Below, one piece after another: positions 1 through 6,501 of a DNA stretch of 12,720 bases (its first letter is position 1; the number at the start of each line of letters is the position of its first letter). The DNA lies in assembly GCA_028869975.1 (NCBI GenBank), contig JAGWQR010000020.1:1-12720 (forward strand). The letters are read 5' to 3'. The notes below the pieces were generated by a model. It did no database searches. It was not told the DNA's origin and saw only the letters and a program-made list of their open reading frames with translations. The DNA is from Alphaproteobacteria bacterium (GTDB lineage: Bacteria > Pseudomonadota > Alphaproteobacteria > Sphingomonadales > Sphingomonadaceae). Made by a program: the position numbers and the translations under genes.

Positions 1-1814
1 ACCTTGAGCGGCGGCAGCTTGGGTGGTTGCGGCACAATCGCGCGCCCACCCAGCTTGAACACCAGCAACCGCCCTTCGTTGGCGTGGGTATAAGCGGCAG
101 CATAGCGCGGCACATAGGGGTAGCCGCCCCCACCCCATGCCGCCATCACCGCGATATATTGCACACCCTTAACGCTATATGTCATCGGCGCGGCCAGGAT
201 CGAGGTGCCGGTTTCAATCGCCTTGATCAGATGGCCATTGCGTGCATCGAACACGCGCAACTGTCCGGCGAGATTACCCTGCACGATTATGCCGCCCGCT
301 GTGGCGAGCGCGCCGCCCCTGTCCTGCCAGCCCGCCGTCGGCACCGACCATATGGTCTTGCCGGTCAATGGATCAAGCGCGCGCAGTTCCGCGCCGCCCG
401 GATTTTTGAGCACCTCTTGCCAGGCGGGCAGCGCCTTCACCGTGTCGCGCACGGGCGGCGGCAGCGTGCCCATCGCCTCTTTCAGCATCGGCGTGAAGAT
501 GAGCGCGGCATCGGTATTCAGCCCCTTGGGCGCATAATCCTTCGGCCCCGGCGGCACGAACATGAGGTTGCCCATATCCTGAATCGAGCCAAACCAGAGC
601 CGGTTGACCGGATCATAGGCGCCTGGCATCCAGTTGCGCGCCCCCGGTGTGGCGGGGAAGACGATCTTCGGTCCGGTCGAGATATCGGCCGCCGGATCGA
701 GTGCGGGTTCGCCGGTTTTGGGGTCAATCCCTGATGTCCAGTTAACGCGCACCAGCCTGTTGGCGCGCAGCACATGGCCGTTGCGCCGGTCGATCACATA
801 CATGAAGCCGTTCTTGGGCGCGTGCAGCACCACCGGCGTGTCTGTGCCATCGACCTGCATGTGCGTCAGGATCATCGGTGCGCAGGCATCATAATCCCAT
901 TGGTCGGAAGGGCTTTCCTGATAATACCATTTCAAGCGCCCAGTTTTGGCGTCGAGCGCGACAAGCGACGAGGCATAGAGATTATGCCCGCCCTTGGGCG
1001 AGCGTCCGCTCTCGGCATAAGGCTCAGCATTGCCGGTGCCGATCAGGACCAGCCCGGTCTCGGCATCATAATTGATCGCATCCCAGGGCGATCCTCCCGC
1101 ACCCTTGTCCCAGCGGCTGTCCGTGTCCCAGGTTTTGAGCGCGGCGTCCAGATCAGGATGGTCCTGCGGCCCGAGTTTGGGATCGCGCGGCACAATGTGG
1201 AAGCGCCATTTGAGCGCACCGGTCTCGCGATCATAAGCGCTGACATAGCCGCGCGCATCATAGTCCGAGCCTGCATTGCCGATGATGACGAGATCGCCCG
1301 CCACCTCCGGTGCGCCGGTGGAGCTGATCCCCCGGCTATGGTCATCGATGGTATCGATCTTCCATGCGACAGCGCCTGTGCGCGCGTCGAGCGCGTAAAG
1401 CATGCCATCGAGCGCTGCGACATAAACGTGCCTGTTTGCGACGGCGACGCCGCGATTGACATCATCACAGCAGACAAAACGCGTGATCTGCAAATCAACC
1501 GGGGGGTCAAATTCCCACAGCTTGCGCCCCGTTGCGGCATCGAACGCATAGGCGCGTCCTGCCACGCCCGAGGTATACATCACGCCATCCGCCACAATCG
1601 GCGTCGCTTCCAGCCCGCGATTGGTGCCGAGCTGCGCTTCCCACGCCAGTCCGAGGCGCGCCGCGCTTTGCGTGTTGATCTGGGTCAGTTCCGAATAGTG
1701 CGATTTTCCCGCATCATTGCCCACAGTGGGCCAATCGACGTTGCTTGCACTTGGACTCGGCGCCGGTGTGGCCCCAAGCGCAACCAGCGCAGCACAAGCA
1801 ATCAGTCGCCTCAC
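1..1814 (-). CDS. PQQ-dependent alcohol dehydrogenase (quinoprotein), 3' end outside window
   Basis: Periplasmic quinoprotein that would oxidise alcohols with pyrroloquinoline quinone and pass electrons to cytochrome c. 604 codons are visible and the frame is still open at the left edge. It begins with a signal peptide (MRRLIACAALVALGATPAPS). An ADH-type N-terminus follows (WPTVGNDAGKSHYSEL), then the vicinal pair Cys115-Cys116 in VCCDDVNRG, which in this family forms the disulfide ring over PQQ. Asp307 in DQWDYD sits where the catalytic Asp is expected. Repeated propeller motifs such as AFDAATGRKLWEF are seen throughout. The GTG start at 1814 overlaps the stop of the upstream gene in a GTGA quartet, so translation is probably coupled; no strong RBS is visible. 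The visible part ends about where a C-terminal cytochrome c domain would begin in type II (quinohaemoprotein) enzymes; whether one exists cannot be seen. The family is certain; the alcohol substrate is unknown. Confidence 0.93.
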   Translation of the reverse strand, partial: MRRLIACAALVALGATPAPSPSASNVDWPTVGNDAGKSHYSELTQINTQSAARLGLAWEAQLGTNRGLEATPIVADGVMYTSGVAGRAYAFDAATGRKLWEFDPPVDLQITRFVCCDDVNRGVAVANRHVYVAALDGMLYALDARTGAVAWKIDTIDDHSRGISSTGAPEVAGDLVIIGNAGSDYDARGYVSAYDRETGALKWRFHIVPRDPKLGPQDHPDLDAALKTWDTDSRWDKGAGGSPWDAINYDAETGLVLIGTGNAEPYAESGRSPKGGHNLYASSLVALDAKTGRLKWYYQESPSDQWDYDACAPMILTHMQVDGTDTPVVLHAPKNGFMYVIDRRNGHVLRANRLVRVNWTSGIDPKTGEPALDPAADISTGPKIVFPATPGARNWMPGAYDPVNRLWFGSIQDMGNLMFVPPGPKDYAPKGLNTDAALIFTPMLKEAMGTLPPPVRDTVKALPAWQEVLKNPGGAELRALDPLTGKTIWSVPTAGWQDRGGALATAGGIIVQGNLAGQLRVFDARNGHLIKAIETGTSILAAPMTYSVKGVQYIAVMAAWGGGGYPYVPRYAAAYTHANEGRLLVFKLGGRAIVPQPPKLPPLK

Positions 1815-2674
1815 GCCGCGTCCCAGGGACTTGGCATATGATAGGGCACGCTGATGAAGTTCGCCTCGATCTGCTCGATCATGCCATGGTCTATCTTGAA
1901 CAGTTCGCCGAGATAGAAGCTGTGCGGGCGGCGGATCGGGCTGACATGCGTGCTGCCATCGGTCCAGCTATATTCCCCCAACCGCCCCGAATGATCGATG
2001 AAGCCGAACGCCAGCACCAGTCCGCGTTCTTCGTCGATCAGCGGGAAGCGGCGCGCCCGCAGCCGGTCATCATAGCGGTAAATGCCGAGCCTGAACTGCT
2101 CCTCGCAGCCGAAACGGGCCGAAGGGATGAAGTTGAAATCTGGATTGTTGGTGGTTTGCACACCATTTTCCACCCGGTTGCAATCGGGCGCGAATGTGGT
2201 GCGGATATGGCCATCGTTGAGCTGGAGCGTCTCGAAATAACCATTTGCCAGTCGCTGCAGCTCTGCACGCGGGCTGGGCGCCTGTACATTCGCTTCCAGG
2301 ATCGGCTTGGTCCAGAAGCGTTTGCCGGGGAGCGTCATACCATATTCGCTGTCGCGCACGATCACTTGTTCCACCTCGGCAATGCGGCCCGCCGCATTCA
2401 CCTTCAGCCGAAGAGTGAACGCCGATTCCTCGTGCGGCTCGATCACAGTGCCGAAATAGCCGACCTGACCGCTTTTCGGATCGGCGAAGCGCAGCCGGTA
2501 GCTGCCGATCTTCTCTATCGTGTTCCATACCCCATCACCGAGGGCGAGCATAACGTTGTTCTCGGAAAGGCGCACATCCTTCGCCCAGTCCACCCGTGCC
2601 GGGTTCTTTGCCGCCAGTGCCGCCAGATAGGCATCGAGCACGCCGTAGAGCGCAGTGCGATTCATGACATCCAT
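1811..2674 (-). CDS. Hypothetical protein, probable double NTF2-like domain
   Basis: A 287-aa protein without signal peptide or membrane segment. I do not firmly recognise the family. It reads as two alpha+beta halves: a helical start (LYGVLDAYLAALAAKNPARV, residues 9-28) and beta-rich stretch to about 110 with W50, Y59 and the run YFGTVIEP, then a second helix-plus-sheet unit at about 135-275 ending LFKIDHGMIEQIEANFISV. That 'xxIxxGxIxxIE' ending is typical of SnoaL/NTF2-like folds, so two fused NTF2-like domains is my inference. The ATG at 2674 is preceded by AGGAG at 2686-2690; MNRT at 2665 is an alternative start. It is the first gene of a minus-strand operon and overlaps the PQQ dehydrogenase by 4 bp. 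It diverges from two other NTF2-like genes across a putative operator. Function unknown; a cyclase, isomerase or hydratase acting on a pathway intermediate would fit. Confidence 0.8.
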   Translation of the reverse strand: MDVMNRTALYGVLDAYLAALAAKNPARVDWAKDVRLSENNVMLALGDGVWNTIEKIGSYRLRFADPKSGQVGYFGTVIEPHEESAFTLRLKVNAAGRIAEVEQVIVRDSEYGMTLPGKRFWTKPILEANVQAPSPRAELQRLANGYFETLQLNDGHIRTTFAPDCNRVENGVQTTNNPDFNFIPSARFGCEEQFRLGIYRYDDRLRARRFPLIDEERGLVLAFGFIDHSGRLGEYSWTDGSTHVSPIRRPHSFYLGELFKIDHGMIEQIEANFISVPYHMPSPWDAA

Positions 2675-2699
2675 CTCTCTTGATTCTCCTGTGCGAAAG

Positions 2700-2729
2700 A
2701 TTGTATGCAATACTAACAAATGATACAAT
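2700..2729. promoter_or_regulatory. Symmetric divergent promoter candidate
   Basis: The 69-bp gap between divergent starts 2674 and 2744 contains a perfect inverted repeat ATTGTAT-N16-ATACAAT. Read on either strand it gives TTGTAT, 17 nt, TACAAT, a plausible -35/-10 pair. On the minus strand the predicted transcript start (about 2693) lies just upstream of the AGGAG site at 2686-2690, which fits well. On the plus strand the start would fall at about 2736, after the AGGAGA at 2730-2735, so that promoter would give a nearly leaderless message and is less convincing. The operator word at 2713-2722 lies in the spacer, a classic place for a repressor. Confidence 0.45.
2713..2722 (+). promoter_or_regulatory. 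Putative MarR operator, site 1 (CTAACAAATG)
   Basis: An exact copy of the 10-mer also present at 6376-6385 and 12331-12340. With the flank CAAT before it, 14 of 15 bases match site 2. The right half here (GATAC) departs from the GTTAG of site 3, so this is the weakest palindrome of the three. It sits between the two divergent operons that carry the NTF2-like genes. Binding by the MarR protein encoded at 5762-6298 is inferred from the shared word and position only. Confidence 0.6.
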
Positions 2730-2743
2730 AGGAGAATGTTGCG

Positions 2744-3133
2744 ATGGCGCGCACGGGTCAGGAGGAAGCCAATCTGGCGCATGTGCTGGCGATGTATCGC
2801 AATGTCCTGATGGCGCTGGATAGCAGCCGGGTGGCGGAGTATATCCGGCCCGATTATATCCAGCACTCATCACTTGCCGAACCCGGCAGGCAGGCGCTCA
2901 TGGATTGGCTGGATGCCCGCGCCAAGGATTCGCCCGATGCAGTGCAGACCATTCATCGCAGCTTTGCCGATGGTGACCATGTGATTGTCCATGTCCATGT
3001 CTCGCGCTGGAAAGGCGACCCCGGCTTTGCCGTAGTTGATATTTTCCGGCTGCAGGACGGCATGATCGCCGAGCACTGGGATGTGCTGCAAGAAGTGCCC
3101 ACCGACCCGATCAACCCAAACGGAATGTTCTGA
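2744..3133 (+). CDS. SnoaL/NTF2-like protein, cytoplasmic
   Basis: A 129-aa single-domain protein of the NTF2-like superfamily, which includes SnoaL-type cyclases, small isomerases and dehydratases acting in a cone-shaped pocket. Visible features are the N-terminal helix (LAHVLAMYRNVL), D37-Y-I-Q-H41 after it, the sheet segment VIVHVHVSRW, D99 in AVVDIFRLQDG, and a terminal EHWDVLQEVP. This pattern matches the 'SnoaL-like' proteins often annotated next to catabolic enzymes. No signal peptide. The start is supported by AGGAGA at 2730-2735, 8 nt upstream. Its stop overlaps the next ATG by one base (TGATG), so the two are translated together. The next gene is a paralogue sharing DYIQH, VDI.R.Q, EHWDV and the ending NP..MF. 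The reaction is unknown. Confidence 0.88.
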   Translation: MARTGQEEANLAHVLAMYRNVLMALDSSRVAEYIRPDYIQHSSLAEPGRQALMDWLDARAKDSPDAVQTIHRSFADGDHVIVHVHVSRWKGDPGFAVVDIFRLQDGMIAEHWDVLQEVPTDPINPNGMF

Positions 3134-3576
3134 TGAGAAGATATGCCCTCACTTTATTGCTCGCCGCTGCGTTTGGCACGTCAGCCGAGGCCAAATCCTG
3201 CCACTTGACTCCCAAGGTGATTGCCACGCGGTTCTTCCACACTTTCTATGACGAGCTGCAACCCCGTGCAGCGTTCATGCGCTGGGTTGCGCCCGATTAT
3301 ATCCAGCACAACCCGATTGCCGCCGATGGCCGCGACAACGCGATAAATGCGCTTGAACCCCTCTTCAAATCCGCGCCAGGGATGCATTACGAGATCAAGC
3401 GGATCATCGCCGACGGGCCGCTTGTCGCCGTGCACTCCTTCGCGCGCTTTTCACCATCCGATAAAGGCTCGGCGATTGTTGATATTGTGCGGGTGCAGGG
3501 ATGTCATATCGTCGAGCATTGGGATGTGATCCAGCCGATGCCCGATAAATCCGCCAACCCGCACCCGATGTTCTGA
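3133..3576 (+). CDS. SnoaL/NTF2-like protein with signal peptide (periplasmic paralogue)
   Basis: A 147-aa protein with a clear Sec-type signal peptide (MRRYALTLLLAAAFGTSAEA, cleavage before Lys21), followed by a mature NTF2-like domain closely resembling the preceding gene: DYIQH at 55-59, IVDIVRVQG at 115-123, EHWDV at 128-132 and the ending ANPHPMF. Cys23 and Cys124 in the mature part could form a disulfide, consistent with export. It overlaps the upstream stop by one base and lies 2 bp before the SDR start, so it is the middle gene of a three-gene unit. Probably a duplication of the upstream gene in which one copy gained export; the two would do related chemistry in two compartments. Substrate unknown. 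Confidence 0.85.
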   Translation: MRRYALTLLLAAAFGTSAEAKSCHLTPKVIATRFFHTFYDELQPRAAFMRWVAPDYIQHNPIAADGRDNAINALEPLFKSAPGMHYEIKRIIADGPLVAVHSFARFSPSDKGSAIVDIVRVQGCHIVEHWDVIQPMPDKSANPHPMF

Positions 3577-3578
3577 TC

Positions 3579-4322
3579 ATGCGGTTCGCGGGCAAATCGG
3601 TCGTTATTCTTGGTGGCAATGCCGGAATTGGTGCGGCTGCGGCGCGCTTGTTTGCAGCGGAAGGCGCACGGATGGCGATCACCGGCCGCAATTCCGAGAC
3701 GCTTAATGCTATGGCCGGTGAAACCGGCGCGGCGCACCAGGTTTGCGATATGGGCGATGTGGAAGCGTCGCGCGCGGTCATGGCGGTGATGGCGGAGGCG
3801 CTCGGCGGGATTGATGTCCTATTCGTCAATGCGGGGGTCGGTGGCTTCGCGCCGGTTCCCGAGATCAGCGAAGATTTCTGGGATGGCATCCATAACATCA
3901 ACCTGCGCGGCGCGTTCTTCGCGATCCAATCCGCTTTGCCACACATGCGCGATAGCGGGAGCATCGTCGTCACCGGGTCGATCGGATCGATTAGCGCCGT
4001 GCCCGGTAATGCGGCGTATGCTGCCGCGAAAGCGGGATTGCGCGCGGTGGTGCGGATTCTCGCCGTCGAGCTGTTGGCGCGCAACATCCGAGTCAACATG
4101 GTCTCGCCCGGCCCGACCGACACTGAGATATTCAAGCGCGACGCCTCGCCTGAGCAGATCGCAAGCCTGCGTGAGTTTTTCAAGGCCGTGGTGCCGATGG
4201 GCCGGATGGGGGAGACGGAAGAAGTCGCCCGCGCCGCGCTCTTCCTCGCCAGCACTGACGCCAGCTTCATCAACGGCGTCGATCTCTATGTCGATGGCGG
4301 CTGCATTGAGTTAAAAAGCTGA
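3579..4322 (+). CDS. Short-chain dehydrogenase/reductase (SDR), classical type
   Basis: A 247-aa cytoplasmic oxidoreductase of the usual classical SDR length. The Rossmann motif is G12-G-N-A-G-I-G18 (a Gly replaces the common Thr at the first position), NAG is at 84-86, the structural Asn at 108, and the catalytic residues are Ser134, Tyr147 and Lys151 (YAAAK). PGPTDTE at 177-183 and the C-terminal DG-GC end are typical. Arg37 at the end of the second beta strand suggests preference for NADP(H), an inference. The start follows the preceding stop by 2 bp with no clear Shine-Dalgarno, so translation is likely coupled. Its 3' end overlaps the convergent aldehyde dehydrogenase by 12 bp, leaving no room for a terminator between them. 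It would oxidise or reduce an alcohol/ketone intermediate; the substrate cannot be read from sequence. Confidence 0.93.
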   Translation: MRFAGKSVVILGGNAGIGAAAARLFAAEGARMAITGRNSETLNAMAGETGAAHQVCDMGDVEASRAVMAVMAEALGGIDVLFVNAGVGGFAPVPEISEDFWDGIHNINLRGAFFAIQSALPHMRDSGSIVVTGSIGSISAVPGNAAYAAAKAGLRAVVRILAVELLARNIRVNMVSPGPTDTEIFKRDASPEQIASLREFFKAVVPMGRMGETEEVARAALFLASTDASFINGVDLYVDGGCIELKS

Positions 4323-5780
4323 GGGCATCCCGTCGATCAGGATGGTTTTGAGTTCGAGATAACCCATCAGGCCCTCGATCCCGCCCTCGCGGCCCACGCC
4401 CGATTGTTTGAACCCGCCAAAGGGCAGGCCAAAGTCCATCCGCAATCCATTTTGCCCGACCGCGCCGGTGCGGATACGCCGCGCAATCCGGTAGGCTTTG
4501 TCTGCGTCTTTGGTGAGCACCGAACCGTTGAGGCCGTAATGCGAGTCGTTCGCAATCCTGATCGCGTCCGCTTCATCGTCGCATGGGATCAGCACGAGGA
4601 CGGGACCAAAAATCTCCTCCTGCGCTATGCTGCTGGCATTATCCACATTAGCGAACAGGGTCGGCTCGATGAAATAGCCGCTGTTCATGTGCGCGGGCCG
4701 TCCGCCGCCGCACACCAGAGTCGCAGTGCGCTTGCCTTCTGCAATATAGCTTTCGACGCGTTCCAGTTGCCGCTTCATGGCGAGAGGGCCAAGCTGGGCT
4801 TGCGGATCATCGCTATACCCGATTTTCACCTTGGCCATCTCGGCGGCGATGGCGGCGGCGAGTTCATCATGGCGATGGCGCGGAACAATGACGCGGCTGA
4901 GCATGGCGCAAACCTGCCCACTCATCATGCACAACGTGCCGGTGAGCAGTGGCGCCGCCTCTTCAATCGGGAAATCATCGCACAAGATTGCCGCCGACTT
5001 GCCACCGAGTTCGAGCGTGTAACGCGCAATCCGTTCACCGCATACGCTGGCGATGCGCTTACCCGCTAGAGTAGACCCGGTAAAGCTGACCTTGTCGATC
5101 CCAGGGTTGCAGACGAGATGGTCGCTTGCCTCACGGTGCCCGCACACCAGGTTGACGACGCCAGGAGGCACACCCGCCGCTTCCGCTGCCTCGGCAATGA
5201 TATAGGCTTCCAACGGAGTTTCAGGCGAAGGCTTCATGATCACTGTGCAGCCTGCCGCGAGCGCGCTCACCACCTTGCTCAGCATGATGCCATAAGGCCC
5301 GTTCCACGGGGCGATGGCGGCGACGACCCCGACCGGCTCATAGGCGATCAGGCCGACGGCGGCACCAAAGCAAGGGCGCTGCTGGACAAACTCAAAGCCC
5401 TCTGCAGTGGTGATGATGCTATCCATCGTCATGGTTGCGCCCATGTGCATCGGGCCGGCGAAACTGGCGAGTCCACCCATCTGCGTGGTCCATGCGGCCG
5501 CCAGCTCCCCGGTACGGGTGTGGAGATGCGCGGACATTTGCTTGAGGATCGCGATACGCTCGTCCGGCTCCGTCTTCCCCCAATTGCCGTCATCGAAGGC
5601 AGCGCGCGCGGCGGCAACGGCGGCGTCCATATCAGCCTCGTCGGCCTCCGCGATCTGTGCCACCACCGCCTCGTTGTTCGGCGAAACGATGTCGATCATC
5701 CGGCCAGATTGCGCCGCGCGCCATGCGCCGCCAATCCAGACTTTGTCCGGATGCCGAACATTCACGCCTTGAGCAGCCAT
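4311..5780 (-). CDS. NAD(P)-dependent aldehyde dehydrogenase
   Basis: A 489-aa cytoplasmic enzyme oxidising an aldehyde to the acid, full length for the ALDH superfamily. Visible landmarks are APWNGP with Asn160, MKPSPETP with Lys183 (cofactor binding), FTGS at 233-236, the general base Glu257 in LELGGK, the catalytic nucleophile Cys291 in SGQVC, EEIFGP at 388-393 with Glu389 contacting the ribose, and PFGGFKQSGVGRE near the end. The ATG at 5780 has AAAGGAA at 5788-5794, 7 nt upstream. A GTG at 5765 would instead give a 4-bp GTGA overlap with the MarR stop, but lacks an equally good RBS. The gene overlaps the MarR gene by 19 bp and is surely co-transcribed with it. A likely role is oxidation of the aromatic or short-chain aldehyde produced by the flavocytochrome, PQQ dehydrogenase or cleavage oxygenase. 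Confidence 0.95.
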   Translation of the reverse strand: MAAQGVNVRHPDKVWIGGAWRAAQSGRMIDIVSPNNEAVVAQIAEADEADMDAAVAAARAAFDDGNWGKTEPDERIAILKQMSAHLHTRTGELAAAWTTQMGGLASFAGPMHMGATMTMDSIITTAEGFEFVQQRPCFGAAVGLIAYEPVGVVAAIAPWNGPYGIMLSKVVSALAAGCTVIMKPSPETPLEAYIIAEAAEAAGVPPGVVNLVCGHREASDHLVCNPGIDKVSFTGSTLAGKRIASVCGERIARYTLELGGKSAAILCDDFPIEEAAPLLTGTLCMMSGQVCAMLSRVIVPRHRHDELAAAIAAEMAKVKIGYSDDPQAQLGPLAMKRQLERVESYIAEGKRTATLVCGGGRPAHMNSGYFIEPTLFANVDNASSIAQEEIFGPVLVLIPCDDEADAIRIANDSHYGLNGSVLTKDADKAYRIARRIRTGAVGQNGLRMDFGLPFGGFKQSGVGREGGIEGLMGYLELKTILIDGMPSAF

Positions 5781-6298
5781 CCGGCCATTCCTTTCGTTCT
5801 GCCCGATTCCCAATCTTCGATATTGAGAATGATGTTTCTGCTCAGCCGCTCAAGAGCCTTGCAATCACGTGCATCGAGCGATCCCAGCAGGCTTTCGGCC
5901 ACAGTGGCGACATGCGGGATCAGCTCACGATAGGCTTGCCAGCCCGCCGCGCTGAGTTGCACCGGCTTGCGCCGCCGGTCGGGACGCGAATCCACATATT
6001 CGACCCAGCCTTTTGCGTTCAGATCGGTCAGCGCACGGCTCACACCCATTGGCGCCAGGCCCATCATCACACTGATCTCCTGTCCAGCGCATGGCCCTTC
6101 ACCAGCCAGGCACATGATAACTCGCAGCATGTTTGCGCTAATCCCATTGGGTAGGGCAACCCCCTCGATCATCGGACGAGAGATCAGACTCGCGAGCTTG
6201 AGCAACTGCGTGAGCAGCATCGTTTTGGTGGCCAGCGCCGCCAGCTTCGATTCGGGCGCATCCATGGAAGCGGTGATCGGGCAAGTGCCTTGAGGCAT
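5762..6298 (-). CDS. MarR-family transcriptional regulator
   Basis: A 178-aa winged-helix regulator, typically a homodimer that binds a short palindrome and is released by a phenolic or CoA-thioester ligand. The DNA-binding region is at about 55-115: helices SANMLRVIMCLAGEG and CAGQEISVMMGL, recognition helix APMGVSRALTDLNAKGWV, and a basic wing DSRPDRRRKPVQL with the conserved D-x-R-x-x-R pattern. A long C-terminal helix (about 120-165) supplies dimerisation. The ATG at 6298 has AGGA at 6305-6308, 6 nt upstream; an in-frame ATG further upstream (6382) would place the operator inside the gene and has no RBS support. It is the first gene of a two-gene operon with the aldehyde dehydrogenase and diverges from the TonB receptor. 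An operator-like palindrome lies 77 bp upstream of its start, so autoregulation and control of the cluster are likely. Confidence 0.93.
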   Translation of the reverse strand: MPQGTCPITASMDAPESKLAALATKTMLLTQLLKLASLISRPMIEGVALPNGISANMLRVIMCLAGEGPCAGQEISVMMGLAPMGVSRALTDLNAKGWVEYVDSRPDRRRKPVQLSAAGWQAYRELIPHVATVAESLLGSLDARDCKALERLSRNIILNIEDWESGRTKGMAGWLLKA

Positions 6299-6374
6299 TG
6301 TATTTCCTGTTAACCTGGGGTGACTATTTCGCCAAAACCTATGCCATTTCCCAGAGGATTTGACAATCGCCAAT

Positions 6375-6390
6375 GCTAACAAATGTTTGC
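6375..6390 (+). promoter_or_regulatory. Putative MarR operator, site 2 (imperfect palindrome)
   Basis: GCTAAC-AAAT-GTTTGC is an inverted repeat with one mismatch in 6 bp arms, built on the shared word CTAACAAATG. It lies in the 203-bp gap between the MarR start (6298, minus) and the receptor start (6502, plus), which holds no other gene. A TTGACA occurs at 6360-6365 but no good -10 follows at the right distance, so the promoters here are not resolved. A further 9-mer, ATTGTATGC at 6407-6415, is shared with site 1 (2700-2708). Confidence 0.65.
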
Positions 6391-6488
6391 ACTTGCATCG
6401 TCATGAATTGTATGCCTTACTGACTATATCGGGTGGGAAAATTTATCAAATATTGTCCTGCACCGAAACGAACCGGCCTAAATGGCCT

Positions 6489-6495
6489 GAGGAGG
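6489..6495 (+). promoter_or_regulatory. Strong ribosome binding site fixing the receptor start
   Basis: GAGGAGG lies 6 nt before the ATG at 6502. It decides against the longer reading from 6433, whose extra 23 residues are basic and not signal-like, and in favour of a start directly before the hydrophobic signal peptide. Confidence 0.85.
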
Positions 6496-6501
6496 GATGC
6501 G

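Noticed and set aside
774..1841. Open 355-codon frame on the plus strand opposite the PQQ dehydrogenase
   Set aside because: Its translation is Arg/His-rich without any domain pattern, while the minus strand encodes a clear quinoprotein in the same place; a GC-rich antisense shadow.
1745..2683. Open 312-codon frame on the plus strand opposite the 287-aa NTF2-like gene
   Set aside because: No RBS or recognisable domain; the minus strand frame has a good RBS, operon coupling and fold-like periodicity.
2848..3309. 19-bp direct repeat (2848-2866 and 3291-3309) as a mobile-element or recombination repeat
   Set aside because: Both copies encode the same DYIQH motif in paralogous genes, so shared ancestry explains it.
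3404..4273. Open 289-codon frame on the minus strand opposite the SDR
   Set aside because: Ser/Arg/Ala-rich shadow of an SDR whose catalytic motifs are all on the plus strand.
5118..5933. Open 271-codon frame on the plus strand over the ALDH/MarR junction
   Set aside because: Crosses two well-supported minus-strand genes and shows no protein family features.
6360..6365. TTGACA as a -35 box for the receptor gene
   Set aside because: At 15-18 nt downstream there is no acceptable -10 (ATGTTT/AAATGT), so a promoter is not supported.
6433..6501. Longer N-terminus for the TonB-dependent receptor
   Set aside because: The strong GAGGAGG lies just before the ATG at 6502, and the extra residues would disrupt the signal peptide.
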